From: Euwallacea fornicatus
Taxonomy: Eukaryota > Arthropoda > Insecta > Coleoptera > Curculionidae
DNA: 64,000 nt
Direction of reading: 5' to 3'
NCBI RefSeq assembly: GCF_040115645.1
Contig: NC_089576.1
Span: forward strand, 1,302,001 to 1,366,000
Part shown: positions 44,957 to 57,379 of the stretch, piece after piece
Layout: every line of letters starts with the position of its first letter
Position numbering within the stretch: position 1 is the stretch's first letter
The notes under the pieces: generated by a model
What the model was told of the DNA's origin: nothing
What the model saw: only the letters and a program-made list of their open reading frames with translations
Database searches by the model: none
Made by a program: the position numbers and the translations under genes

Positions 44957-47211
44957 TGTTGGCTACAATGTCGTTTTTCCTAATCACGTTTGCATTAACG
45001 TTGCTATCTCCAATCTGGTTAAGGTTGATGGAGACCTGTTTGAGCCGTCCGTTGAACATGTAAATGATTTCCAAGCAAGATACATTGTATAACCAAAAGC
45101 TGAGTTATTTTTAGTAAATTTCCCTTAATCTTCAGATTTGCCGAGACCGGTACATCTTCAGGCAGCTGCAATCGTCCTGACTCGTTCATTGGGGCCTTCT
45201 CAAATCTACATGCCTTTATCGAAAGTTTCTCGAAAGAAAAATCCAAGCCTCTACATTTGAATGGCAGAGAAAATTTCCTCTTTACTATACTTCGGGAAAA
45301 TGGAATATTACCCAGGAGTTCGTGAACAAAAGGCCTTTTGATGTCGCAGTACCGAAGGATCACGAATTCGATTACGGTGTAGAAGAGGTAGTTCCGTTTA
45401 TTACTTATCATACAATCCCTGTGGTGACAGCCAACATTAATGATGCAGAAGAACCGGATACGCAAGGCACCTATTCTAAGAGCGTTGTAGTCAAAATAAT
45501 AGGAAGAAAATAGGTGTTATCGAGATAATTTATTCTAAAACCAACATAAATATTACAGTTTATATACTTAAAAGATAATGACGATCAATATTCTTATGTA
45601 GACCATCGTCAATATCGGAAGTTTAACGTTCATCCCGAATTTTCAAGTGCCAATACTGAAGCTGAACCTTTAATAAATGAAGAGGGGCTTTTTACTAACA
45701 TTGTCCTCTCCTGTTGCGGATATGATATGGACCAGGACATAGCGGCAAATGCCAGTGAAAAGATTGGATTGACTGTGGGGGCTGCTTCGCACACTTTCTT
45801 GTAGACTGGAGGTACGAAACACACTTTTTAAAATTAGCTGAAAAACATTTTTATTTTCAGACAACCCTCCAGTGCCAGACACACAAGAAGTGCCGTATTC
45901 AATTGTATCAAGCACCAGAACTGGGAAAAACGTTCTCATAATCTAGGCTGAAGCGTATATGAAGTATTTGGGCAATATTACGTTTTACTATGACAGTGAA
46001 GGTGAAATTGCCCATTGCTTTTGAGCCCCCATCTATATAAAACATAACTTACCTATAGACAAGGGTCAATATAATGTTTAATTATAATTTACAAGGGGAG
46101 GATATTTAACGCAAATTAATTACTGACGATCTGGTGAAGGAAAATGTTGGCGACGGAAATATGCCCTTTCGATTAAAAAATATTGACAATCTGGTGAATG
46201 ATTTTTTTTAAATGCATTTCCCCAATTTTAAATGAAAAAATAAATAAAAGTTGAGAATTATGGAATGAAATGGTTGATGCAGAAGGTTCAGTGGTGATTG
46301 GGTCGACTTTAATAAGATTATTAAAAACTGATTGCTACTGTAGCAAGTTCACCTTAGAAAATTTCGCCACTGATGCCATCGTTTTCAGGGTATTCCCTTT
46401 ACATAAAAATGATTCTAGACTAAACTCTGTTTTAGTAGTACACATAAACCGTAAAGAATGGTTCTTAGACTAGGGCTGCTGTTGCCATAATCAACGTTGG
46501 AGGACTTAGAGCTGATGTAGAAACTGGAAGTAAAGATTCACTTCTACATACTAACTGACGAAAAAATGATTCATAATTTTTTTCAGATGTAACTTATGGC
46601 AACATGATGACTTCACGACCTTTTCCAAACGCTGTGGAATTCAAGCTATTGCAAGGGAAATATGTTCGAGAACTTCTGCTGGGGCTTATACCAACGAAAG
46701 AGTTAGATCCGATCTTAAATTTATTCAGGTTTCAGGTAACAAAACAATCTTTCCCGATCAACGAAAATATTTATATATCTTTTTAATAAGGAATTCGGGT
46801 CAATTGCTACGTGTCAAGGCGTGTAGAAGACAGAGTGGTAGATTTAAAGATTCATGGACAAAAATGTATTATTCCAATCTACGAAGAATTACACGAGACT
46901 GAAATGTACAATACCGCATTTCCTTAATATACTGTGCGAGGTAAATAAAATACGTGTCCATCTTAAAAAGATTTGATCTCACTGTAATAATATCTCAATA
47001 ATTATTTTATTATCTCCCCGATTTCCTTTCACGTAGGTGGGAGCGAATTCACTGCTCTCTCGGAAAATTGGCAGAATGCTTTACCAGACAAGGGGATATG
47101 GACATATTAAGGCTTTACTTGTAATACCATTCCTCAGCTCATCACGAGGAGGAAGACTGGATAATTGTTCTTAGCGATAAGGAACTTAAAGTATCAATAC
47201 TTGATTTGTAA
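44957..47211 (+). pseudogene. 5'-nucleotidase/apyrase pseudogene, tandem copy
   Basis: A clear duplicate of the intact gene that follows, with the same exon order and most intron positions recognisable. It starts at an equivalent Met (44957) and ends with a conserved DL-stop at 47209-47211. Damage includes a lost first donor (the AGGT after NDFQAR is AGAT), NGREN in place of the metal-site NGGDN, KDHEFDYG in place of GNHEFDDG, a TAG in the exon ending HTFL at about 45802, a TGA near 46022, and further frameshifts downstream. It is not expected to encode an enzyme. Similarity to the live copy extends into introns, so the duplication was not by retroposition. Confidence 0.9.
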
Positions 47212-47481
47212 AAATGCGTTCAATATTGACTTTAGCTACGTTCTAAGATCCTAAAAATATACGAATGAATAAACCATTCTAATAAAAAGATTTAATTGGA
47301 AATACACTTATTATCATCGCATATAATCAAATAATTGCTCAAATAATTTATTGTTAACAATAAAACCCTTAATATATCATAATCATATTACCACTTTAAA
47401 ATGATAAGATACTAGCAAATCATGCCACAAACTTCGACTATATGGAGAAGTTCAGTACTTCTGTACTTAATTGATCCCAAG

Positions 47482-49806
47482 ATGTTGGCTTTAATAGCAT
47501 TTTCCTTAATAACCCTTAACATTGCTGCATCCAATTCTGTTAGATCAAATGAACACTTGTTTGAGCTGTCTATTGTGCATGTAAATGATTTCCACGCGAG
47601 GTATGTTTATAATCTGAAGCTGAATTATTTTGGTAAATTTTCCATAATTCGTAGATTTGCCGAAACCAGTACATCCTCAGGCACCTGTAACGATCCTGAC
47701 GCGTGTATTGGAGGCTTCTCGCGGCTGTATGCCCTTATCCAAAGTCTCTTAGAAGAAAAACCCAAATCTCTACTTCTGAATGGAGGAGACAATTTCCAGG
47801 GAACGCTTTATTATACTTTGGGAAAATGGAATATTACCCAGGAATTCATGAACAAACTGCCTTTTGATGCCACAGTATTGGGAAATCACGAATTCGACGA
47901 TGGTATAAAAGGGGTGGTTCCATTTATCACTAGCCTTACGACCCCTGTAGTGACGGCCAATATTGATGATGCAGAAGAACCAGATATACAAGGCACCTAT
48001 TCTAAGAGTGTTGTGGTCGAAAGAGATGGGAAAAAGATAGGAATCATCGGAGTAATCTATTCTAAAACCAACGTAAATATTATAGATTGTGTACTTGAGA
48101 TAAAATGACAATCAAAATTTTTATGTAGACTATTGCCAATACCGGAAGTTTAGTGTTCTACCCTGAGTCATCAAGTGTCAATGCTGAAGCTGAACGTTTA
48201 GTAAAAGAAGAGGGGGTTTTTACTAACATTGTGCTCTCCCATTGCGGATACGATGTGGACCAGGAAATAGCAGCAAATGCCAGTGAAAAGATTGGATTGA
48301 TTGTGGGGGCTCATTCGCACACTTTCCTGTGGACTGGAGGTACAAAACACACATTTTTTAAAATTAGCTGAAAAACATTTTTATTTTCAGACAACCCCCC
48401 AGGACCAGACACTCCAAGAGGACCGTATCCTACCATCGTAACAAGCACCAGAACCGGAAAAGACGTTCTCATAGTTCAGGCCTCAGCCTATACGAAGTAC
48501 TTGGGCAATATTACGATTTTCTATGACAGTGAAGGTGAAGTTGCTGATTACTCTGGAGCCCCCATCTATATAGAACACGACTTACCTAAAGGTAAGGTTC
48601 TTAATCTTATTACTCCTAATTGTAATACACAAGAGATATTTAAGACAAATTAATTGCTGACGATCTGGTGAAGGACAGTTTCGACCATAGAAATATGATC
48701 TTTTGAATAAAAAAATATTGATAGTCTGGTGAATAGAATTTTTCATAATGCAAATTCCTAATTTCAGATAAAGGAATTAATAAAGATTTAGAATCATGGG
48801 ATGAAATGGTTAACGCAGAAGGTTCAATGGTGATTGGTTCGGCTTTAGTGAGATTGTCAAAAGCTGGTTGCTACTACAGAGAATGCACCTTAGGCAATTT
48901 CGTCACTGATGCCTTTGTTTTTGAGGTGCGTTGAGTACCGTCTTCACATAATTTTACATTAAGATTTGTTTTTGCAGTATGCCCAAAATGTACAAAACGG
49001 TTCTTGGACTAATGCTGCTATTGCTATAATCAATGCTGGAGGACTTAGAACTGACATTGAAATTGGAAGTAAAGTTTTGTTCTCTCATTAGTATTGAAGT
49101 GTATTAAGTGGAATATTTCTTATATTTGTCAAATTTTATATTAAAATAATGCAGCACTGGTAGGTAGGTATCTCATTACAGTCATAATTTATTCTAGATA
49201 TAACTTATGGAGACATGGTGAATTCCCAACCTTTTTCCAATACTGTAGATTTCGGACGGTTGCAAGGGAAATACATTAGAGAAGTCTTAGAACAATCAGC
49301 TGGAAATTATGACAATGGAAGAATTACATCCGATTTAAAACTTCTTCAGGTTTCAGGTAACGAATAATTTTTATAATCCATGAAAATATTTATATATTTT
49401 TCTTGATTGAAAGGAATCCATGTGGTTTATAACGTGTCAAGGCCTCTAGGAGATAGAGTGGTAAATTTAAAGATTCGTTGTCAAGAATGTGCTGTTCCAA
49501 TCTATGAAGATTTAGATGAGGTTAAAATGTATAATATAGCAGTGCCGTCGTTTATTACTGGAGGTAAATTAAATAAATTCACATTAGATAAATACAAACA
49601 ATGTTCTTTGCCCTTCTCTATTATTTCTAGGTGGTGATGACTTTACAGCTCTCTCAGATAATTTGCAAAATTTAGTTACTGGGCAACTAGATATAGACGT
49701 ATTTAGACAATATTTGCAACACAAATCTCCGATTTATGAAGAGGAAGAAGACCGAATCATTGTTCTTGGTGCTGAAGGAATTAAAGTAACTGGATTTGAT
49801 TTGTAA
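47482..49806 (+). CDS. 5'-nucleotidase / apyrase family protein, 560 aa, nine exons
   Basis: Exons 47482-47600, 47655-48072, 48129-48339, 48391-48591, 48768-48925, 48978-49068, 49198-49356, 49414-49563 and 49631-49806 sum to 1,683 nt, 561 codons, with GT-AG introns of 51-176 nt. The protein hydrolyses phosphate from nucleotides outside the cell. A signal peptide (LALIAFSLITLNIAAS) is followed by the two-metal phosphatase domain: HVNDFHARF across the first intron, NGGDNFQG, GNHEFDDG, SHCGYDVDQ and GAHSHTFLW. The C-terminal nucleotide-binding domain follows, with NAGGLRTDI and YNVSRPLGDRV. It ends GIKVTGFDL without the hydrophobic GPI-anchor tail of ecto-5'-nucleotidase, so I expect a secreted apyrase-like form. 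An ATG at 47422 would add 20 residues; I prefer 47482 because the signal peptide starts there. Confidence 0.93.
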
Positions 49807-49826
49807 AATGTTTATTTAAGTTATTG

Positions 49827-49832
49827 AATAAA
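49827..49832 (+). terminator. Poly(A) signal of the 5'-nucleotidase gene
   Basis: AATAAA 21 nt after the stop codon, in an AT-rich 3' region. Confidence 0.7.
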
Positions 49833-49891
49833 TATACTATATATTAATATAAAAAAACATACGAATTAGTAATAACTTCTACTATTTCACA

Positions 49892-49897
49892 TTTATT
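49892..49897 (-). terminator. Poly(A) signal of the nrf-6-like gene
   Basis: AATAAA on the minus strand, 63 nt after the stop of the convergent gene. The two opposing signals are only about 60 bp apart. Confidence 0.65.
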
Positions 49898-49959
49898 TCT
49901 ATGAAAATATTTGAACTTATTTAGGAATCTTGATTATATGGCGAAGGATAATCATTAAT

Positions 49960-52900
49960 TTATTTACACGTATTTAGAATTCGACTTAATACAATTTTAT
50001 ATAAATTACTACAAGGCATCTCAACGAATAGTGCAAGACACGTGGCAAATATGAGAATCCACATCGTTTCTAATGAAGGAAACTGTAAAAAAAAATTGTG
50101 TAAGTTTTTCAATCCAGTAATTAAAATTTTCACCATCATGTAACTTTTGTACTCGTCAGCATGCCGCCTGATTCCAACGTTGTAAAAGAAAACAGGAAAC
50201 TGTACTAAATACACTCCATAAGCAATTTTTGTGAATATCTGAAAATACTTCCAGGTGAGTAACGAAGCTAACCAACCTAAAACAAAACCTTGGCTTTAAA
50301 GATAACTCAGACACGATCAGATTTATCACCCCCAATCCCCATTTCAGATGCATATATAATCCAGCCAATTGCCACCCCCCATGTAAATGGATAAATTGCG
50401 CTGTAAATAGCTGCTTCCATAGGATGATACTGGTAATCTCTAGTCGACATTGATACTGGGGCAAACCATGTAATTAGGCCAATAGTGTAAGTAAATGGCC
50501 AGATGTAATAGAGTTGTTTCTGCAAACAAAGCATGGTGAGACACAGAATTTTTTAATGAATCTAAACTTACATTAGAGAGAGACATTTTCTTAGAGTTCT
50601 TTAAGACATCAGCTAATGTGACCCCTATTAAATAAATGGAAGCTCGGTTGGTGGGCAATATATAGGAGAAATCAGCAGTGTCAAATAGTCGGGAAATTCT
50701 AAATTAATTGGTTAATAAATAGTTTTTGTCATGAGTTTATCACCTACGGAACTCCATAATGTACCACGTAATTTAGTTTATACGTCAGGGTGTTGTGGAA
50801 GCGTAAAAAAGTCGATACTGCTGATATTAGTAATACCATAACCACCCCAATTCTACGGTTCTTGTTCAAAATGTATAGAAGCACTGGGGTGGCCAGGAAC
50901 AACTGCATGTCAATGCCCAGTTGGTGCGTATGAGTTAAACACTATAAATGGTAAGTCCCTACATAAAATAAAATTAAAAACGGTAATAATCACCATGTCT
51001 TTAAACCCAAAATAGTTGTGAATGAATAATAAATTTTTCCACATATTTTTCCTACACAAATTGGAGTGGTGGTCGACTACGATGGGCCACAAAGGGCCAG
51101 AACCCATTGAAGGGAGTATGTAGGTGCAGAATAAAATCGTAGTAACCATTCCTGGTAAAATTCTGAAATTTAAAAAAAAAATGTAATTACAAGACAATTA
51201 TTGATTGTCTCACCAAATAGTACTATATATCCTTTATGCCTACACCAGGGATCCTAACCTTACATTTGTAACAGATGTAGACGCCGTCAAATTAATCACA
51301 AAACGCGAATTATTATAAGTATAACATATTCCTTATAGCAAATATGCCTCCAACTATCCAAAACGGACCCAATCAGGTAGAAAAACGACAAGAAAGACCA
51401 GCAAAACCAGCAGATAAAAGGTAAAAATCTGCCAATATTCTGCTTTTCTGCTTATAATATAAACTAATTTATATTTCAGATCTGACCTAATATGTAAAGT
51501 AAAGTATTGCAATACTTTACCCGACATTCCTTTTGATTTGAAATTCATTTCATATCCCTTTGAGTCCACAAGATTCATTCAGTACAACCCTACATCTTTA
51601 GAACGAAATTATCGATATGAAGTACTTACAGAACATGATTTGGGGGTAAACATTGATTTAATCAATAAAGATATTTATGCTGTAGATCAAGGTGTTCATT
51701 TAGGTAAGCATAAATACTTAGTTTAGATAGCTGTTATTGCTCCATTTGGTATCATAAGTGTACAAATTCTATGGTTTAGTAAAACAAATAATGTTCCTCA
51801 TTTAGATCCTGCAGATGAAAAACTTCTCGAAGAAGATATTCTCACACCTCAAGACTCAAAGAGATCTCGTCATCATGCAAAATCAGTATCATGGCTTCGC
51901 CGTACCGAATACATATCTACTGAGCAAACTAGATTCCAACCTCAAACTATGGACAAAGTTGAGGCCAAAGTGGGCTACAGCATTAAAAAGTCTTTCAACA
52001 ATGAGACACTTTACATGGATCGAGACTCTCAGATTCAAGCCATTGAAAAAACATTTGCTGATTGTAAAATACCCATTGACAAACATTACAGCAAACCCAA
52101 TGTGGTGCCTGTAGAAGTTCTTCCTGTATATCCAGACTTCAATTTGTGGAAATATCCTTGTGCCCAAGTAATATTTGACTCTGATCCTGCACCAATTGGC
52201 AAGGGAATTCCTGCTCAGATTGAAGAAATGTCACAGGCTATGATTAGAGGTGTGATGGACGAAAGTGGAGAGCAGTTTGTTGCCTACTTTCTTCCAGTGG
52301 AGGAAACACTACAAAAACGCAGAGAGGACTTTGCTAACAATGTTCCTTATCAGGATGATGAAGAATATGAGTACAAAATGGCCAGGGAATATAATTGGAA
52401 TTTTAAGAGCAAGGCAAGCAAAGGTAATTTAATATATGAAATGATTTGAGCTTCACTTGAGCAAATGAAAAATAATATAAACATGTAGGTTATGAAGAAA
52501 ACTACTTCTTTGTTATTCGTCATGATGGAGTGTATTATAATGAGCTGGAAACTAGGGTGCGTTTAAGCAAAAGACGACAGAAGGTGGGACAGGTTCCCAG
52601 TAATACCAGATTAGTGGTCAAGCATAGAGCAATGAATGCACATGAGTTTAAGATGCAAAGGTATAGGAAGAGGCAGCTAGAACCCCCAGGTAAATAATTG
52701 TGTTGTTTTTTTTGTGGTTAATACTCAACAGGTAATTTAGGCCATTAGTAGGGCAGTTGCAATACAACTCCCCGACATTGTTTTTGGTAATATAAATATG
52801 CAGAGTTCTGCATATTTTTATCATTCTTCCAAAAAGTGTAATAAATCAGGTTTCAGTCAGTTAATTCATCAGTAGTTTATTCCTGAGCTTATTGCTATTA

Positions 52901-55900
52901 CTGTCAGTATTTTCCTTTCCCAGAGTAGGTATTAGATTTTTTATTAATTAGTGCATTGCGTTAATGAAGTATGAAGTTTCACATTAAGTCCCACGTTTAA
53001 AACAATGAACAATTGAAACGAATACAGCGAAATTTTTGGTGAAATTCTAAACTAATTTTTTCGTAAGTCGACTTCGGTGCTCTTTGAAGATTTAGTCATC
53101 AGATATTTTTTTTTGTGCGACAGTAGCATTAAAACTTTTGTACCCACTTTTGTAAAACACTACAAAAGCTTATCTACTTGAAAATTGTATGACTTCTATA
53201 ATCCTCCAGTCTCAAACCCACACTATATATGTATAGTGTCTGTTTTAAACTATATGTTTCTTATACCTTATCTCATTTGAATAAATAGCCTAGAGATATT
53301 ATGCTTTCCAATATACCCATTGGCAAAAAAAGCGAATATTTTGCATGATTTTACCCAACACGCTGTATTGCTAAGTGTAAATGTTTAAAAGCCGCTTTTT
53401 AAGAAGATAAATTCCTGTCCAATACAAATCTTCAAAAATCATTAAAATCAATTTAAGGTTTCATTAGAAATTCGATTTTCAATTTGACCTATAATTTTGC
53501 TCTTTTCGCTTCCATTACTGAAGAGTTGTTCATCAATGAACTGCTTCATGAAAATAATAAAATTTCTAGGCGAGGATGATGAAGAAATGGAAATTGAAGA
53601 GCAAGAAGATATAGATCAAGACGGCAATGACAGCCAAGGAGGCTCAGACGCGGAGCTTGAAAAAGAAGACAAAACCAAGGATAGTGAAAATGAAAGTAAC
53701 GATGGCAGGACTTCGCGCCAGTCTAAATCATCATCAAGATCGTCCAGATCCCGCTCAAAGTCCCACTCGAAATCCCCATCACGATCCAGATCTCGGTCTA
53801 AGTCTCGTTCAAGATCAAAATCTGGCTCTCGAAGCAGGTCTCCCAGCAAGTCTCCTTCACGATCCAGATCAGGTTCAAGATCTAGATCAGCGTCAAAGTC
53901 TCCATCAAGGTCTAGGTCGGCGTCTGGATCGAGGTCCGTGTCGGGGTCCGATAGTGAATAGATTTTTGACGGATACGAACCAATTTGTTGATTGTATTCT
54001 ATTGATATTTTTTTGAATTTTGACCCAATAAACGTGATTTATCTTCGGAAAGTTGGAAATTTTGATTTTGAAATTACTGGTCTTTATAAATCAAAAATAT
54101 AAATACCTACCGAACCAATCGGCTAAATAACTTCTCTCCAAATTTTATGCATTTGTATTTGTCCAGGTCCGTGAGCAATGCATTGGCATTCAACAATCCA
54201 CTGATCAATAAGAAGCAATCCGTGTAAAGCACAGAATTACGACCTATCACTGACCATTTCATCGTTTGTATCTAAAACATCAAACTCACCTAGTTTTTAA
54301 TAAAATTAATATCGCAAGATCTTACCTCTGTCATTCTGGTTTTATTAGTGTAAGGATTGTACAACGAAGCCATAGTTTTATGAGCCATTAAAAGAGCTAA
54401 AGCTGAGAAGAACCTGACTCCGTGTATAGAGCTGAAGTTTCTGCCATTTTTTGATGCTACGGTTATTAAACTTTTAAAATTCTTCTGGATAGCAAAGACA
54501 GTTAACAAATCGCCCTCGTTATTTCCAGCTTTATAATAAATAGCTGAGGACACCACTACAATAATTGCAATACCAAGGAAATACCCTCTAACAATGTAAT
54601 CTGCAGATGTAGTCAATTGAGCTCCAGTAGATCTTTGACACGTATTTCCAGCAACTTTGGCTTTCACGTTAATTTTGGCCTTTAAAGCATTTGTTAAATC
54701 GTCAACGCTGCATTCCTTTGGAATACAAAACCCCCATCTTACAAAGGAGAACCCTGGTACTCTGTGAGAAGGCTAAAACCTTTTGCTTATAAAAAATGTC
54801 TCGAGAAGCAAACTATAGTTACATCCTCAAATGTTTCTGTAATGGCAAAATGGGCGTGAACCAATTTTCCATGTGGAAGTAGCTTTAGAAGATCAAAATC
54901 TAGTAATGCTAAGCAATATTGGGCATTTGGTACTTCTAAGCATTCATCAAAGTCTCCAAACTGGTTTATGTTGCCGCTGAGAATCCCTGACGGAGGTTTT
55001 GCTGTGGCATCAAACACTGTAAAAAATCTTTTTGAGCGTCTATTAAATTGTTATAGCGGAGTTTATTTACATTTTAGGGAGTTTAATTTCCCCTGTGCGG
55101 CACTTTTGCGGTGCTTATTATATTCCATCTGACATTTTGCAGAAATATTCCCAAAATTAGAGAATATATGACTAGGAAAATTTGTCCATAAATCGAGAAT
55201 GTTGTGGATGTTTCTCTTTACGGGGACAAGGGAACAATTACTGGCATTGCAGGCTTGATCGACAGGGCCTATAAATAATAATAATAAAATATGCGTGAAA
55301 ATTAAAAAGGAAAGGGAGGAATAAACGAAGAACTTTTTTAAGATTCGTTAGATGTAATTGCGACCACTCCTCAAAAATATTTTGTAAAAAAGTGTGGTTC
55401 CTATTAATTCCTCAGAAGTCATTAAAAAGGTTTATCAGTCTCAATTCATGAATATGAAGTTTTCGCATGCAACAAATAACTTACTATAGATAAGACATTG
55501 ATGAATTAAATTGTTCATGTAGACTTGAAGGTAAATTGCGATTAAACAAAACCCACTATTTCGATTGATTATCTCAGTACAAAATCCACAATCTCATAGC
55601 ATTGCAATAAACAATCCGTTAAGTTAGATTTTTAGCGTCTATGCAAAAGGAGGTGCAATGAATATTAAGTGCATAATGAAACGACACAATAGAAATTTGC
55701 GAACGGATCTGCTTTACGGTCCCTACATTGGTTAGATAGACAATAAATTTGTGCATTCTCTCTCCTTATCCCTAATAATAAATTTGATAACTCATAAAGC
55801 AGATTTGCAAATTTCGTAAAAAAATCACCATCACCTAACCGACAAGGGATCGAAACTACAAATTTTCACTTTCCGTATTAAACTTACCCGAACACTTAGA

Positions 55901-56008
55901 CTTTTCCCCGAATTCATTAAATTCCACGCTCAAACTACAAACGCACAAATTTATTAAAAAAAACACCAAAACGCGCGTTTTCCACATTTTCAGCAATTGT
56001 ACTACCAT
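49960..56008 (-). CDS. nose resistant to fluoxetine 6 (nrf-6)-like acyltransferase, 688 aa, eleven exons
   Basis: Exons, 5' to 3' on the minus strand: 56008-55888, 55268-55071, 55016-54823, 54772-54326, 54271-54111, 51162-50994, 50941-50748, 50698-50572, 50519-50330, 50276-50134, 50082-49960. They total 2,067 nt (689 codons) with all phases agreeing. A signal peptide (VLVFFLINLCVCSLS) precedes a Cys-containing NRF domain (DLWTNFPSHIF, LFDATAKPPSGILSGN, FDECLEV, WGFCIPKECS). The acyltransferase-3 membrane domain follows with IHGVRFFSALALLMAHK, SVIGRNSVLYTDCFLLISGL, ILPGMVTTILF, then HQLGIDMQLF and many hydrophobic segments up to the last exon. The family consists of multi-pass membrane proteins thought to move or modify lipids and drugs; the exact substrate is unknown. 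Intron 5 (51163-54110) contains the PAF1 gene on the other strand. Confidence 0.92.
51344..53961 (+). CDS. PAF1: RNA polymerase II-associated factor 1 (PAF1), 503 aa, five exons, nested
   Basis: Exons 51344-51420, 51480-51703, 51806-52423, 52489-52689 and 53570-53961 total 1,512 nt (504 codons) with GT-AG introns of 59, 102, 65 and 880 nt. PAF1 is the central subunit of the nuclear Paf1 complex, which travels with RNA polymerase II and supports elongation and histone modification. The family core is plain: LICKVKYCNTLPDIPFDLKF, the YEVLTEHDLGVNIDLINK block, DEKLLEED, SWLRRTEYIS, and later YFLPVEETLQKRRED and YFFVIRHDGVYYNELETRVRL. The last exon is an acidic stretch followed by a long Arg-Ser repeat tail and a GSDSE end. 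The gene sits wholly inside intron 5 of the nrf-6-like gene on the opposite strand. Confidence 0.95.
54027..54032 (+). terminator. Poly(A) signal of PAF1
   Basis: AATAAA 66 nt after the PAF1 stop codon and about 80 nt before exon 5 of the opposing gene, so the PAF1 transcript can end before the host gene's exon. Confidence 0.65.
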
Positions 56009-57379
56009 CTTGGATTAAACCTACACTTACTAGGTAAAGGCTAATACTACAAAACTATTGCTTAAGACTAAATGCATTTCTTATTACGTTCAGGGTCTCA
56101 AATAAGTTCAATGGTCGCGCGCTTTGTGGATCGTTAGCCTTATTAATTGCAGTCTTAGGAAATGTCGAATAATGGGTTTTTATTTTGCATTATTGCCCAC
56201 AAAGCTTTAATGGATGTAAAATTAGGCTTTATTGAAAAGGTGTAATTGAGTGATAAAAACGAAGCAGTACTGACAAACGTTTAGAATGTAAAAAAGTTGT
56301 GACACACATGTTGGCGCGAAGGTTCATTAAATATTTACTTTCAGGGAATATTATTGATTAATTCAGTTCGTTTAGAAGGGACTAAAATGCAATACTGTAC
56401 TAGTATTTTTGAAATAAACCAAAAATAAGAAATGATAAGTTTTGAGTTTTATATATTTTTATTTTAACTATCAATAGGCCGAATTCAAGATTTCCGTTTT
56501 AACAACTCCTAAAAAGTAAAAATTTATATATATTATATTTAATTATTATATATTAATATATTATTATTATATATTAATATTTATATTATTTTTATATATT
56601 ATATAATTCCATTTTTTGAAAGTGGATAATTTAAGTGACAAACTTACAATATCAAAAATTGCTTTCCAAAACTGAATCCAAAAAATCGTCGAGATGCAAA
56701 GGTGGTTCTTCAAAATTCCTAAGATCTGACTTCAATTCGATTAGGCATCACCGCAATAAAGAAAATATCTTTAGAAGGTCGTTTTTGGTCGGACTATTTT
56801 TGGAGTAATGGTTATAGAAAAAAAACAAAAAAAAAACATTAAAAAAGTAAAGATTCGACATTACGTTGCATATAAATATTTGCAAGTTTTCCTCAAACTG
56901 CTAACCCGGTTCTGTTGTTTTTGGCAATTATTTTTAGTCCAGGACTGCCTTGTGAAAGAGCCAAGAGCGCCATCTTCGTATATCTTGGACTTAGTTAATT
57001 GGTCAAACACAGTAAGATCGTTTAAATTTCATATAAAGTCAGCTGATGAATTTTACCGAAAAGAAATAGACGCTAAAAAGTGGGTCGTAGCTTGATCATA
57101 TGCCGCAAAATGAGGTTAGATTATTATATTAGGTTACCAAATATTTACAAACAATAACCGACATACGTTCTTTTCTTTAAGAAACTTCACAGCTGACTAA
57201 TACAAAACGTAAATGATCTTTCGGTATATTCGCCCGTTACTAATTCAAACTTTCACTTAACCTTAGATTTTGTGCACGTCGTTGTTTGTTGTTTTCTTTT
57301 TCACTTAACCTAATAAATGATTTCAGAAAGAAAATTTTGTAATTTTTATAGAAATAATCGTTACTAACTTAGACGAATA
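56009..57379. promoter_or_regulatory. Intergenic region between divergent nrf-6-like and SURF6 genes
   Basis: 1.37 kb separating two divergent start codons, so it must hold both promoters. I see no clear TATA box at a defined place. It contains an AT-only stretch (56519-56610) and a 95-residue open frame (56808-57095) with no recognisable family that I do not call. Confidence 0.5.
56519..56610. repeat. AT-rich low-complexity tract
   Basis: About 90 bp almost entirely of A and T, built from tatatta/attatata units. Confidence 0.9.

Noticed and set aside
56808..57095. 95-codon plus-strand open frame upstream of SURF6
   Set aside because: No recognised domain, Lys-rich start arises from poly(A) stretches, and no evidence of splicing into SURF6.
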